A DNA stretch of 64,000 nucleotides. It comes from Pachypanchax playfairii. Its lineage: Eukaryota > Chordata > Actinopteri > Cyprinodontiformes > Aplocheilidae. The notes below the pieces were generated by a model. That model had not been told where the DNA came from. It made no database searches and was given only the letters and a program-made list of their open reading frames with translations. This document shows positions 28,380 through 38,560 of the stretch, piece after piece. The position numbers and the translations under genes were made by a program. How positions within the stretch are numbered: the first letter of the stretch is position 1; each line of letters opens with the position of its first letter. The stretch is from positions 536,434 to 600,433 of the forward strand of contig SSNP01000085.1 in the NCBI GenBank assembly GCA_006937955.1. Reading direction: 5' to 3'.

Positions 28380-28579
28380 CAGTGGGGCAAAAAAGTATTT
28401 AGTCAGCCACCAATTGTGTAAGTTCTCCCACTTAAAAAGATCAGAGAGGCCTGTAATTTTCATCATAGGTATACCTCAACTATGAGAGACAAAATGAGGA
28501 AAAAAAATCCAGAAAATCACATTGTCTGATTTTTAAAGAATTTATTTGCAAATTATGGTGGAAAATAAGTATTTGGTCA
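28380..28579 (+). repeat. Tc1 left terminal inverted repeat (200 bp, IR/DR)
   Basis: Outer direct-repeat motif near 28392-28404 and inner motif at 28567-28579, ending TTGGTCA. Matches the right repeat base for base by eye. Confidence 0.95.
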
Positions 28580-28595
28580 ATAACAAAAGTTAATC

Positions 28596-29618
28596 TCAAT
28601 ACTTTGTTATGTAGCCTTTGTTGGCAATGACAGAGGTCAAACGTTTTCTGTAAGTCTTCACAAGGTTTTCACACACTGTTGCTGGTATTTTGGCCCATTC
28701 CTCCATGCAGATCTCCTCTAGAGCAGTGATGTTTTGGGGCTGACGCTGGGCAACACGGACTTTCAACTCCCTCCAGAGATTTTCTATGGGGTTGAGATCT
28801 GGAGACTGGCTAGGCCACTCCAGGACCTTGAAATGCTTCTTACGAAGCCACTCCTTCGTTGCCCGGGCGGTGTGTTTGGGATCATTGTCATGCTGAAAGA
28901 CCCAGCCACGTCTCATTTTCAATGCCCTTGCTGATGGAAGGAGGTTTTCACTCAAAATCTTACGATACATGGCCCCATTCATTCTTTCCTTTACACGGAT
29001 CAGTCGTCCTGGTCCCCTTGCAGAAAAACAGCCCCAAAGCATGATGTTTCCACCCCCATGCTTTACAGTAGGTATGGTGTTCTTTGGATCCAACTCAGCA
29101 TTCTTTCCCCTCCAAACACGACAAGTTGAGTTTCTACCAAAAAGTTCTATTTTGGTTTCATCTGACCATATAATGTTCTCCCAATCCTCTTCTGGATCAT
29201 CCAAATGCTCTCTAGCAAACCGCAGACGGGCCTGGACGTGTCCTGGCTTCAGCAGGGGGACACGTCTGGCACTGCAGGATTTGAGTCCCTGGCGGCGTAG
29301 TGTGTTACTGATGGTAGCCTTTGTTACTTTGGTCCCAGCTCTCTGCAGGTCATTCACTAGGTCCCTCCGTGTGGTTCTGGGATTTTTGCTCACCGTTCTT
29401 GTGATCATTTTGACCCCACGGGGTGAGATCTTGCGTGGAGCCCCAGATCGAGGGAGATTATCAGTGGTCTTGTATGTCTTCCATTTTCTAATAATTGCTC
29501 CCACAGTTGATTTCTTCACACCAAGCTGCTTACCTATTGCAGATTCAGTCTTCCCAGCCTGGTGAAGGTCTACAATTTTGTTTCTGGTGTCCTTTGACAG
29601 CTCTTTGGTCTTGGCCAT
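28596..29618 (-). CDS. Tc1-like transposase, intact, 340 aa
   Basis: Cut-and-paste transposase that binds the terminal repeats of its own element, excises it and inserts it at TA sites. Residues 1-110 form the paired-like DNA-binding region: a helix-turn-helix at about 10-45 (KIVDLHQAGKTESAIGKQLG), an AT-hook-like SGAPRK at 58-63 and a second helix-turn-helix up to about 110. The catalytic part carries the DDE triad in WSDETKIELFG (D153), QHDNDPKHT (D244) and SPDLNPIENLW (E279). There are 34 residues between the last two (DD34E), and the glycine-rich VKHGGGNIMLWGCFS box lies at 185-199. Length equals the family norm of about 340 aa. The ATG at 29618 is in good context, is followed by MAKTKE, and fits where related enzymes start. 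No stop or frameshift interrupts it. A 163-bp leader separates it from the right inverted repeat. Activity is possible but untested. Confidence 0.96.
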   Translation of the reverse strand: MAKTKELSKDTRNKIVDLHQAGKTESAIGKQLGVKKSTVGAIIRKWKTYKTTDNLPRSGAPRKISPRGVKMITRTVSKNPRTTRRDLVNDLQRAGTKVTKATISNTLRRQGLKSCSARRVPLLKPGHVQARLRFAREHLDDPEEDWENIIWSDETKIELFGRNSTCRVWRGKNAELDPKNTIPTVKHGGGNIMLWGCFSARGPGRLIRVKERMNGAMYRKILSENLLPSARALKMRRGWVFQHDNDPKHTARATKEWLRKKHFKVLEWPSQSPDLNPIENLWRELKVRVAQRQPQNITALEEICMEEWAKIPATVCENLVKTYRKRLTSVIANKGYITKY

Positions 29619-29781
29619 AGTGGAGTTTGGAGCGTGACTGTTTGAGGTTGTGGACAGGTGTCTTTTATACTGATAACGAGTTCACACAGGTGCCATTAAT
29701 ACAGGTAACGAGTGGAGGACCGAGGAGCCTCTTAAAGAAGTTACAGGTCTGTGAAAGCCAGAAATCTTACTTGTTTGTAGG

Positions 29782-29981
29782 TGACCAAATACTTATTTTC
29801 CACCATAATTTGCAAATAAATTCTTTAAAAATCAGACAATGTGATTTTCTGGATTTTTTTTCCTCATTTTGTCTCTCATAGTTGAGGTATACCTATGATG
29901 AAAATTACAGGCCTCTCTGATCTTTTTAAGTGGGAGAACTTACACAATTGGTGGCTGACTAAATACTTTTTTGCCCCACTG
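29782..29981 (-). repeat. Tc1 right terminal inverted repeat (200 bp, IR/DR)
   Basis: Begins TGACCAAATACTTATTTTCC and ends TTTTTTGCCCCACTG before TA. It is upstream of the transposase, so any promoter for that gene probably lies here or in 29619-29781. Confidence 0.95.
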
Positions 29982-30208
29982 TATAAATGCAGACAAATGT
30001 ATTCCCTTACGCCTTGTGCTCTTTATCTTCTGGAGTGCTTTGAAAATGTCAGTTTTTAGTGCTGCCCTACAAAGATAAGCGTTTGTTTTTGTTGGTTTTC
30101 CAGCTTGTTGTGGTTTTGTACTTTGGAATGAATACAGTGAACCACTTAGACGCCACATTAGATTCCCCAGCATGAACACAATATCTTTAACTTTCACTTT
30201 CTGCATTT
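29982..30208. repeat. True right flank of Tc1, mirrored at 28153-28379
   Basis: Host sequence to the right of the insertion. It continues into unique DNA after 30208, whereas its mirror copy stops at the N gap, so this is the more likely genuine copy. Confidence 0.85.
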
Positions 30209-30710
30209 TTTACTTAAACATACACATTAGACCTCAAGCTATAGTTAATTGACTTCAGCTCCAAAGAAGAACATCTCCAACTGTGAATCAAAATGGTTGA
30301 AAAAGTTTATGAAAATGAAGTTAAACAAAACACTTAAAAGTCTTTTGATTTTCAGGGGCACAAGTTGTACTCATAGACAAGCTAAGTATTATCAGTTTCG
30401 AAAGTTTGTAAGAAGTGTTTAACCAAACATGCTTAACATGATCAACGCAATCACATGGTTCTTGTCAACTGAATGACTGGTCATTAATGAGACAGCTGGA
30501 GTTTATAGAAAGTCACAGACACTTAATACTAACAGAACACTATAGATTCCAATAGATTATTTGATTCATTTGTCAGCTAAGGCATGTCTCTATAAAATAC
30601 TTAAAGTCTTATCTGTGCAAACAATAGATTGGATAAAGACATCTGTTAATGCCAGTTGCCGAAGTTTGATTTGCATCTTGAGAATTTAAAGGGGAATTTA
30701 CCAATTGCAT
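30209..30710. other. AT-rich noncoding DNA
   Basis: Nothing recognisable. Confidence 0.5.
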
Positions 30711-31010
30711 CATCCATCCTTCCATTTTCTATACCCGCTTGTTTCAGTGAAGGGCTGGTGCCTATCTACAGCTGTCACTGAGCCAAAGGCAAGGTACACT
30801 GTGGATAGGTCCATTACAGGGCCAAAAAGAGACAAACAACCAGTCCCACTTGTACATACCTAGGGCCAATTTAGAGTTACCTATTGCCCTAATTCACATG
30901 GTAATTTGTGGGTCAGTGGGAGGAAACCTGAGTCCAAGAGAGAAAGCAACGTATGCACTGAAACAACATGCGAAAGAAAAGCCCTTGCCAAATCTCAAAC
31001 CCAAGATGCC
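30711..31010. repeat. Ubiquitous teleost interspersed repeat (about 300 bp, diverged)
   Basis: Landmarks in order: CATCCATCCTTCCATTTTCT then ATACCCGCTT, CAGCTGTCACTGAG, GGTACACTGTGGATAGG, AGAGACAAACAACC, GGGCCAATTTAGAGTTACC, GTGGGAGGAAACCTGAG, and a degraded CAAACCCAAGATGCC. I recognise this order from a repeat found very widely in fish genomes; its class is not certain to me. The end resembles the fragment at 57586-57637. Confidence 0.7.
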
Positions 31011-31140
31011 TTTCAACAAACTGTAGTGTAATATTAAACAATAAGCAAAACTTTTCATAATTTAAGGGTTTTTGTGTTTGTTTTATATAGGTCAGTGTAT
31101 TTGTTTAGTTTATTCTTGTTAGATATTAAACCAGATTTAA

Positions 31141-31430
31141 GATATTCACTGCAAACATGACTCTGTCATTGCCCACATGGGCATTGAAGTCCCTCAGAAA
31201 AATGACAGAATCCACAAAAACCACCTCCTCCAAGAAACCATCCAGAGATGTCAAAGGCCTGGGTAATCTGAACTGGTGGCTTCCTCATGTCTTTTTAAGC
31301 TGAGCCCAAGAGTCAAATATCAACCTGGATCTCAAAGAACCTACTAAGGACTAATGCCCCAGACAACATAGCCCCTGGGATCATGGGAATATTCAAACTC
31401 CTCCAACATTTTAAGGCTATAATTTAGTGG
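31141..31430 (-). pseudogene. LINE relic, AP endonuclease region, broken
   Basis: On the minus strand, codons at 31191-31171 read DFNAHVG, preceded by VDSVIFLR. This is the conserved metal-binding block of the AP endonuclease of non-LTR retrotransposons, usually LGDFNAHVG, with the glycine replaced by arginine. To the right on the plus strand (upstream for the element), a stretch with GCCCCAGACAACATAG matches a common fish LINE consensus I recall. No long reading frame survives. It is an old fragment lacking reverse transcriptase here. RTE- or L2-like origin is possible but not decided. Confidence 0.65.
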
Positions 31431-31435
31431 GAAAT

Positions 31436-31504
31436 ATTTTATTTTATTTTATTTTATTTTATTTTATTTTATTTTATTTTATTTTATTTTATTTTATTTT
31501 ATTT
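31436..31504. repeat. (ATTTT)13 pentanucleotide microsatellite
   Basis: Thirteen perfect ATTTT units plus ATTT, just beyond the LINE relic. Confidence 0.98.
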
Positions 31505-32479
31505 CTTCTGAATAACCACAATTGTTTGCATTATTATCCCTTTCACCAATCGGTAAGGTCCCATTCCTACACATAAAGCTTATACTTGGTCACAAGCTAC
31601 CCAATTGTGGTGTCAGTTTGTCTTTATTAAGAAACAAGCAAGTTTAATCAATGTTTGGGAAACTGTATTCTTTTTTTTCTCTTTAATGTGCCATTAAGAG
31701 CCATTCAGAGTGACTGAACAGTTGTCACAGAAAGTGGAGAAACACTGAGTAATCAATGATAGTTAAGAAGTGTAATTTATCACCTTGCCACCACCGAGGG
31801 TTTGCAGAACGAGCCCCTCAGCTTGTAGGAGAAAATGTGCAGAGGGAAGCTTGGGTGATGTGGTGACTAAAGCACACTGGGGTCAAAGCCCAATTACTCT
31901 TCATCTACTGCTCCTCGTCACCCACTGGCAGAAGCACAGTTCAATTGCTGCATTATCTTAGCATATCAATAGTGCAGAATTAAAAGTCATTGATTTTATG
32001 CAAGGTTTTTTCCTCTTGGTTAAAAAAGTAGTAAGAGCTTTAATGGTGAATTGAAGTCCAAAAGATTACTTGCTATTATTCAAAAGAGTACAAATACTGT
32101 TTAAAATAAGGGAGAAGTAAGTTGATTGAAAACGTTGTATAAAGCACAGAATCACATCATTTTGATAAACTTCCTCAAATAATTTTGAGTGAAAATGACA
32201 TTACAGTTGTTTAATGTCTTTATCTTATACAATGGACAATGAAGGCAGTAAGAATGAGTTCACTATAAGCTGTCTGGCCAGTAGAAAGCTTTCCTCCTAA
32301 AATGGCCCAATAGACATAAATAAATACGTAAGAAATCACTCATCAATCACAGTGTGCATGAACACTCAGAATGACCATGTCACAAGGAATTGAAAGGGCC
32401 AAAAAAAAGAGAGAAAAATTTATATTTCAAGAACATTATTATTTTCATTAATCATAGCCCTGCCATCAACCTATCCTTA
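31505..32479. other. AT-rich noncoding DNA
   Basis: No gene or recognised repeat. A GC-richer patch (31780-31940) is non-repetitive. Confidence 0.5.
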
Positions 32480-32920
32480 TGCCTTAGTAAGAGATCTATT
32501 ATACGCTCCATTTAGCCTCAGCCATATTACCTCATATGTTTTCCTGGCTGACCAAATAAGACTTAAGAGATAAAACAATTTACTGTTCATTATGATCCAT
32601 GTCACTGAAATCAATCTATTAACCTGTGTTAACTGGGATGGCTGGCAAGATCTCACAGACTGTATTGAAGAAAAGAAAATGGATATTTATGTTTTGTATA
32701 CCTGCCATCATAAAATGGCCAGGAATTTAATTTGGCCCCTCCAACTCGGTGGATGGCTTTATTTTTCCAGTGGCCAAGGCGCCCTCCTCGCCTTTAAACA
32801 GCCTCTGACCTGTGAAAGATTCTAACAAATTAGCTTCTATTGTGAAGCCAAAGGTGCCATCAATGATGAGACGCTCCGCTGCGCCTAAAGTATGATGGGA
32901 GAGGCAAGCAACAGAGCAGA
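32480..32920. promoter_or_regulatory. Candidate conserved noncoding element
   Basis: Non-repetitive stretch with balanced composition, including TTAATTTGGCCCC, a TATTTTTCCAGTGG tract and a GC-rich CCAAGGCGCCCTCC. It lies within a transposon-rich zone yet is free of insertions. The 77-codon ORF at 32592-32825 has no recognisable domain. Conservation is not testable here. Confidence 0.2.
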
Positions 32921-33522
32921 GGACCTCGACATGATTGAATTAACCCTTTGTAGGAAATGTGCTGATAAAGACGGTGGTGCAACATGGGTTAAAGGGTTGT
33001 ACAGTTTGCCTCATCTAAAGAGAAACATGTGCTATGTTTGAACTGTACTTGCTAAACAAACCTAAATGATTTGGGACAAATTGTTTAGTTAAATATGATA
33101 TTTTAAAGCCCAATATACAAGTTTTCTGTTTAGTTATTACCGAGAACACAAGTGCTGTGGGACTGCAACATGTCTGCATAGACAAGCACCTCCTTAACTC
33201 TTTAAGTGCTGTTGGGACTATTTTTTGACCATAGTGTCTTGAAGCAATTTTAAGATGGCAACACTGAAAGGTTAAGCCACCTTTAGTCATTCACTAAAAA
33301 AACAAAGTCCTTACATTACAGAACCAGCAGTACTGTTGTTTGGAGTGTAGCACACCCTTTTCTACCTTTAGCTACACCCTTAATCATCAACTTGCCTATG
33401 TGACTTCCTCCATTTCTCACCTTGCAGGGTTCAAGAGAATCTCTTGCATTAGAGAAAACCACAATTGTTATTTTCTTTGGAAATATGAAATTCATAAAAG
33501 TTAGTTCCTGTAATCAATACAT
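32921..33522. other. Noncoding DNA
   Basis: Nothing recognisable. Confidence 0.5.
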
Positions 33523-33895
33523 ATCCATCTTTCCATTCATCAACTGACACTTAACCAGGACTGGGTTGAGAGGCTCTTGGGAAACTCTAAAACGTTCCCA
33601 ACCAAGCTGCAAGATATGATCTCTCCAGTGAGTCCCATGTCAGCTTGTTGTCTCCTCCTAGGTTAATTTGTACTGAATTCCTCTCCAGCACCATGGGACA
33701 TGTGAAAACCTTCTTCAGAAGGTATCCAAAAGGTGCTCTTACTAGATGTATAAACCTGTTCAACCTTCTCATTTCAATGCAGAAGAACATTGACTCTACT
33801 CTGATCTTTGACAGAATAGAAGAGCGCTAAGCATTGTCCCTGAAGGTCAAACAAGATACTGTGTGGAAGAAACTTATTTAAGCCATTTACAGACA
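33523..33895 (-). pseudogene. LINE relic, C-terminal coding end and 3-prime end, 5-prime truncated
   Basis: Minus-strand codons at 33627-33593 read WRDHILQLGWER, close to the WRDYVSRLAWER segment I recall from the C-terminal tail of a common teleost LINE protein. Upstream on the minus strand, ACTCTACTCTGA-type and GAAACTTATTTAAGCC blocks (plus-strand reading) follow the same consensus order. The 3-prime side ends in a GATGGAT-like tail (plus: TATCCATCTTTCC at 33523). The frame is broken. It lies on the same strand as the endonuclease relic at 31.2 kb but in the wrong order to be one element. Confidence 0.6.
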
Positions 33896-33959
33896 GAGAT
33901 GGCTCCTGTCATGTTGGTACTCTATGCAAGATTAGAGTTTGGCATATTAATATGCGTAA

Positions 33960-34619
33960 AGAGGCCATTTCATACACATTTCAGGACTTTGTGGTTATTT
34001 CTTAAGTATTAACCAGTAATATGAAAAAATTTATATCTAAAAAACGTCAGGAAACACTTATAAACAGACCTTTCAATCTGTCTGCGTTAAAATTTGGGTG
34101 GTTCCAGCTCCTTCCGTCAGGCTGCTTCGTCAGCAGCTTGTTCATATTAATTTTTCGAATTTGCTGGACTCAGATTGGTTAACAAACTAGCCTATGAGAG
34201 CAAAGAATACTGTTTCCTTCCCCGCTGCGCGTGGCAACATCAGATGTCGTGTCTTCCTGTTTTCTAGGGTATGCTACAGCTTTTAGCCAGCAGCATGCTA
34301 GGCGTGGTTTAACTGCGGGAGCTGCTGAAAATTAACGAACAAAGGAGTTGTGACGAAACAGATACAGGCCATTCGGACTCAGGAGAAATCGGGTGTTATT
34401 GCCACCTGCTTAGTTTGAGAGATAAAAACTGAAGGAGAAGTTGTTGACCTGTTTTCACAGCCACTATGAAGGTAAGAACACCTGTGGAGCTAAAATATTC
34501 AAGAGAAACCTCAGAAAAACTGATACTGTAAGCACGTATCAACCGGAAGATGCTTGGTGCACTGTTACTATGTGCAGCGGGGAAGGAAACAATATTTTAT
34601 TTATTTATATAAATACTCT
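33960..34619 (+). mobile_element. TTAA-type foldback element, family 1, copy 1 (right arm deleted)
   Basis: Begins AGAGGCCATTTCA after GTAA (33956-33959, one base off TTAA). It runs through the complete left arm and internal region shared with the copy at 36639-37499, but in the opposite overall orientation. Similarity stops at about 34595 (GGAAACAATAT). A remnant CTCT followed by TTAA (34620-34623) fits the very end of the right arm, so most of that arm seems deleted. ORF 34441-34623 is a shadow. Confidence 0.75.
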
Positions 34620-34623
34620 TTAA

Positions 34624-36638
34624 CAATTTGTCATATCAATTAGTTTGCTATATGAGACCCCAACAAGAGTGAAATGTCCTAGACAGTAAAGCCTCTGTGG
34701 TTTTTGCATCACTGAAATCCTTCCACCTTGATTAAATGGTTTTCAAGTGGACAACCAGAGCCACAGCCTTTCTTTACACTTTGACACTTTTCTTTGGAAG
34801 TTTTTTTTTTTCTCCAATGCATGATTGTGTATCTCTGGCAACTGATTACTTCTTTGAGTTATTTTGGTCTTGGCTCTCCTTCTCCATGGAACATCTTGTT
34901 CTGTATGGCTTGTAATGTTCACCTTGTAGTTAATCATCTTTAAGATCATGGCTGCCATCGTGTACACCAGCATGTTTGTCTTGGTGATGGTCCCAGTAGT
35001 TTTAATATGCAGTGCTTCCTTTGCAAATAAAAGCCTTTTACAAAGTACTGATATAGCCTCATATGTTTATTTAATTTGTTTCATAAAAATGTCTCTGAAT
35101 GTTTTTACTGTTTGAACTGTCCTTTCATTTATTGCAGTTTAAGGATTTACTAACAAGGACAATGTCATTATCATATTTCTAATCACACTTCAACACCTGT
35201 GTCACTGACTCCCAAGGACAGACCTGGTGCCACCTACGTGTTTGGTTAAAAAATTAAGGTCATAGGTCAGCAACATCATTTTCTGTGGGCTAACATCAAG
35301 TGAAATTTACTTATTTGACTTACTTGTTTTGATGTCAAGATGGATCCTGCTATATTTTTCACAGGCCAGCAGCTTGTCATTAAAAATATTTAACCACTGA
35401 CTAAATGTCAATGAGTTGTATGTCATGATGTAGGCTTGTAGAATTGATACAAAATACTTAGACAAGTATTCCAGTTACCCTAACATTACTTCAGAAACGT
35501 TATAGTTTATGTTTGAAAGAATTGTAATTACATATGGGAAAGACTCTGAACATAAAATCATTTGTGATCATGAACAAATACAAAGCAAAGCCAAATTACC
35601 TACCTGTAAAATATTAGAATATATTATATCAAGAACAGGATGTACAACTGGTTTTACATTTTGTAACAAGCAAAATTAATCAGAACACTATAATGTTACT
35701 AACTTTCAGCTGAGTTAAAGGTAAAGTGCCTGCTAATGTGTTCACCAGCCCACACGGTGTCACCATGTTGATTTTGTGTTTACAATCTGTTGTATAGCTG
35801 AAACCCCCCGAAAAACATTCTCAAGCCTCTCTGTGTTAAATATTAGTAGTAATACATTTCAGTGTGTTTGTTCTCCCCACTAACAAGGAAAACACCAGTT
35901 AATAAGGCCCAGGTAAAATTTTGGGTTGACGTGCAACATGGAATCCTCTATATTTAAATCTAGTGACTGCAAAGACAGCAGCAGAAACTCTAAACGAACA
36001 GGCTGCATTTGTCAATCAAATTGTGTAAAGTGAAAGTAAACCTGAAGGGTCTCTCTGTCCAGACCTCCATCCAACAGGAGGCACTGAGATGAACTGCAAA
36101 ATCACAACAATTAAGATACGCTTTTGTTATCATGTAAAAAAGAGAGACAGAGACTCTTGCCTCAGGTTTGAATAAGAAGAAACTTGGATAAACTGGTGCT
36201 TTGTGGAGCTTTTCAGAAGTCAAACTGAAGTTGAATGCAGTTTAAGTTACACTTGTAAGGATTTTAAAATCCATGCACTGAGGGAGAAGCTTCACTGAAG
36301 CTAAACACACAAACACCACATTTAAATCTAAGCACGTCTGAGGTAAGATTACATTCTCTCTGCAGTGCAGTGTGTAATATTACGGGCCTCCAGTGCTACA
36401 TTTTATTAGTGGGTTGGTTTTGTTTTGGTGTTTCACGATGCTGCAGTTAGCTGAGTGAGTGAGCCTGGCCAGCTTCATCATCATCAACTTGATAATGCCA
36501 ATCCAAGACTTTGTGATGCTCAAAAAGCTGAAACTAAGACATGTTGTTTTGTTGCCTCCTTATTGGTTTGATTAAGTTGTTTTTAATATTTCAAATTGCT
36601 TACAAACTACAGTATATCAAATTTGATTAGTGTTTTAA
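34624..36638. other. AT-rich noncoding DNA between two foldback copies
   Basis: No supportable gene or recognised repeat in about 2 kb. Confidence 0.5.
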
Positions 36639-37499
36639 AGAGGCCATTTCAAACAAATTTCAGGACTTTGTGGATATTTCTGAAGTATTTACCTGTAATA
36701 TGAAACATTTTATATCTAAAAAACGTTAGGAAACACTGATTAACAGACCTTTCAATCTCTCTGCGTGAAGATTTGGCTGCTTCGTCAGACTTCAGGCTGC
36801 GACTCATCAATATTCATTATGTGAATTTGCTGGAATCAGATTGGCTAACAAACTAGCCAATGAGAGCAAGGTATATTGTTTCCTTCCCCGCTTCACATAG
36901 TAACAGTGCACCAAGCATCTTCCGGTTGATACGTGCTTACAGTATCAGTTTTTCTGAGGTTTCTCTTGAATATTTTAGCTCCACGGGTGTTCTTACCTTC
37001 ATAGTGGGTGTGAAAACAGGTCAACAACTTCTCCTTCAGTTTTTATCTCTCAAACTACGCAGGTGGCGATAAAACCCGAGTTCTCCCGAGTTTGAACGGC
37101 CTGTAGCCGTTTCGTCACAGCTCCTTTGTTCGTTAGTATTCCGCAGCTCCCGCAGTTAAAACCACACCTAGCATGCTGCTGGCTAAAAGCTGTTAGCATA
37201 AGACGTAACAAACCGGAAGAGAGTACGTCGGATGTTGCCATGCGCAGCGGGGCAGGAAACAGTATACCTTGCTCTCATAGGCTAGTTTGTTAGCCAGTCT
37301 GAGTCCAGCAAATTCAAATAATGAATATTAATGAGTTGCTGCCCAAGCCTGACGAAACCAGCCTAATTTTGATGCAGAGAGATTGAAAGGTCTGTTAATC
37401 AGTGTTTCTTGATGCTTTTTAGATATAAAATGTTTCATATTGCAGGTTAATACTTAAGAAATAACCACAAAGTCATGAAATTTATGTGAAAGGGCCTCT
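36639..37499 (-). mobile_element. TTAA-type foldback element, family 1, copy 2 (861 bp, complete)
   Basis: Starts AGAGGCCATTTCA and ends with GGGCCTCT, flanked by TTAA on both sides (35-38 of 36601 line: 36635-36638, and 37500-37503). Long imperfect inverted arms occupy about 36639-36892 and 37247-37499; the arms also share internal blocks such as TTTCAGGACTTTGTGG and ACTAGCCAATGAGAGCAA-like sequence. The central 350 bp is CpG-richer than its surroundings. There is no transposase, so it is non-autonomous. TTAA duplication and AG-rich ends are compatible with T2/Kolobok-type elements, by inference. Confidence 0.85.
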
Positions 37500-37503
37500 T
37501 TAA

Positions 37504-38399
37504 CACATTGACTTAACAGTTGGACAGCGGAATAATTAACTAACAGTTAATCAGCATTTTTTGTAGAAATGTTTGTCTGTATCATGACATACTTTCTTTA
37601 AAAAATCATCACGCTCACAAAAATAATTGTTCAGTAATTTTGCTTATCGTTTCACTAAAACAAAATAGTAATTGAGTAGGAGCTGAGGTCTCTTTTACAC
37701 TTCTTTATCACATAGAAAAATGGGATCTAGAACCCCATTATCAAACTATGACTCAGATAAATAGCATCTAAACCTTCCCTTACCTTTGCTTCCTTCTGCC
37801 AAAGTTTGTGAGCTGTGCATTGACATGTTTTGGCTTCCAATTAAAGCCTTACTGCAAGAATGGTGGAAAATCAATATGAAAAATATTACCTAGTTTAGAT
37901 GAGGTTGTGAGGTTACTGTGAGGTTACAGAACTCCTTGGTTCATATTACCTCTAGGTTGAGAGAGAAAACTGGTCATGAAAGAGTTAATTAAACGACATA
38001 ATTAAGGGATTTTTAGGTGCCTAAATAATTTCAAAATTTGATTATTAATTTGTATCTTCATTTGGATTTTTTAGTCGATCGCTTTTATAATTTCAGTTCC
38101 TTTACTGTTTCACATTAATAGGAGCCTATTTATTCATGTCAAATTGAATTAAAGGAAACTTTTGACGATGTTTATTCACATTGTCGAGCAATTGATTTAT
38201 TCTCTCTCTTTCTTCTGCAATTATTTTGAAATCCCTAAGTTTTCTGACTTATTCTGAATTGGAGATATAATATGATCTTAACAATCTTTCATTTTTACAG
38301 GTTGATCACAAACTCTTCCCTTCAGCTGCTATATACTTGTGATTCCATGACTGACTTTCTATTTTTGCTGGGGTTTATTCAAAAGTAAATTACCAGGGC
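37504..38399. other. AT-rich noncoding DNA
   Basis: Nothing recognisable. Confidence 0.5.
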
Positions 38400-38560
38400 A
38401 GTAACCAGTGCTGGACTCACCTAATTGTGTCTTTAATTGGCCATGTTGTCGCTGAAGTTAATTGGTTCTCTGAGTCCAGGTAGTTACTAAATGTTTGGCA
38501 GCATTAGAACCTCAGCACTTTTCCATTAATGGCGCGTGAAATGAAATGTTTGATACTGCA
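38400..38560. promoter_or_regulatory. Candidate regulatory element with homeodomain motifs and a 9-bp inverted repeat
   Basis: Homeodomain-type cores CTAATTG, TTTAATTGG, GTTAATTGG and CATTAATGG lie within 110 bp. CTGGACTCA (38411-38419) pairs with TGAGTCCAG (38471-38479) as a perfect inverted repeat around the first three. No repeat family is recognised. Function is inferred only from motif density. Confidence 0.25.

Larger units (their letters stand above)
28380..29981 (-). mobile_element. Full-length Tc1-like DNA transposon (1,602 bp)
   Basis: Both ends read CAGTGGGGCAAAAAAG inward and are flanked by TA (28378-28379 and 29982-29983). Terminal inverted repeats are 200 bp (28380-28579 and 29782-29981) and identical by eye. 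Each contains an outer AAGTATTTAGTCA and an inner AAGTATTTGGTCA direct repeat about 175 bp apart, which is the IR/DR arrangement known from Sleeping Beauty-type elements as a pair of transposase binding sites. One intact transposase gene lies between them on the minus strand. The length is usual for fish Tc1 elements. Identical repeats and an open gene indicate a young copy, but the left repeat could have been built from right-repeat reads given the flank artefact. Confidence 0.95.

Noticed and set aside
28137..28421. Two identical 88-codon ORFs flanking the transposon
   Set aside because: They are the same flank read twice because of the inverted copy, and cross into the transposon end; not genes.
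28734..29565. Plus-strand ORFs of up to 198 codons inside the Tc1 element
   Set aside because: Antisense shadows of the transposase gene.
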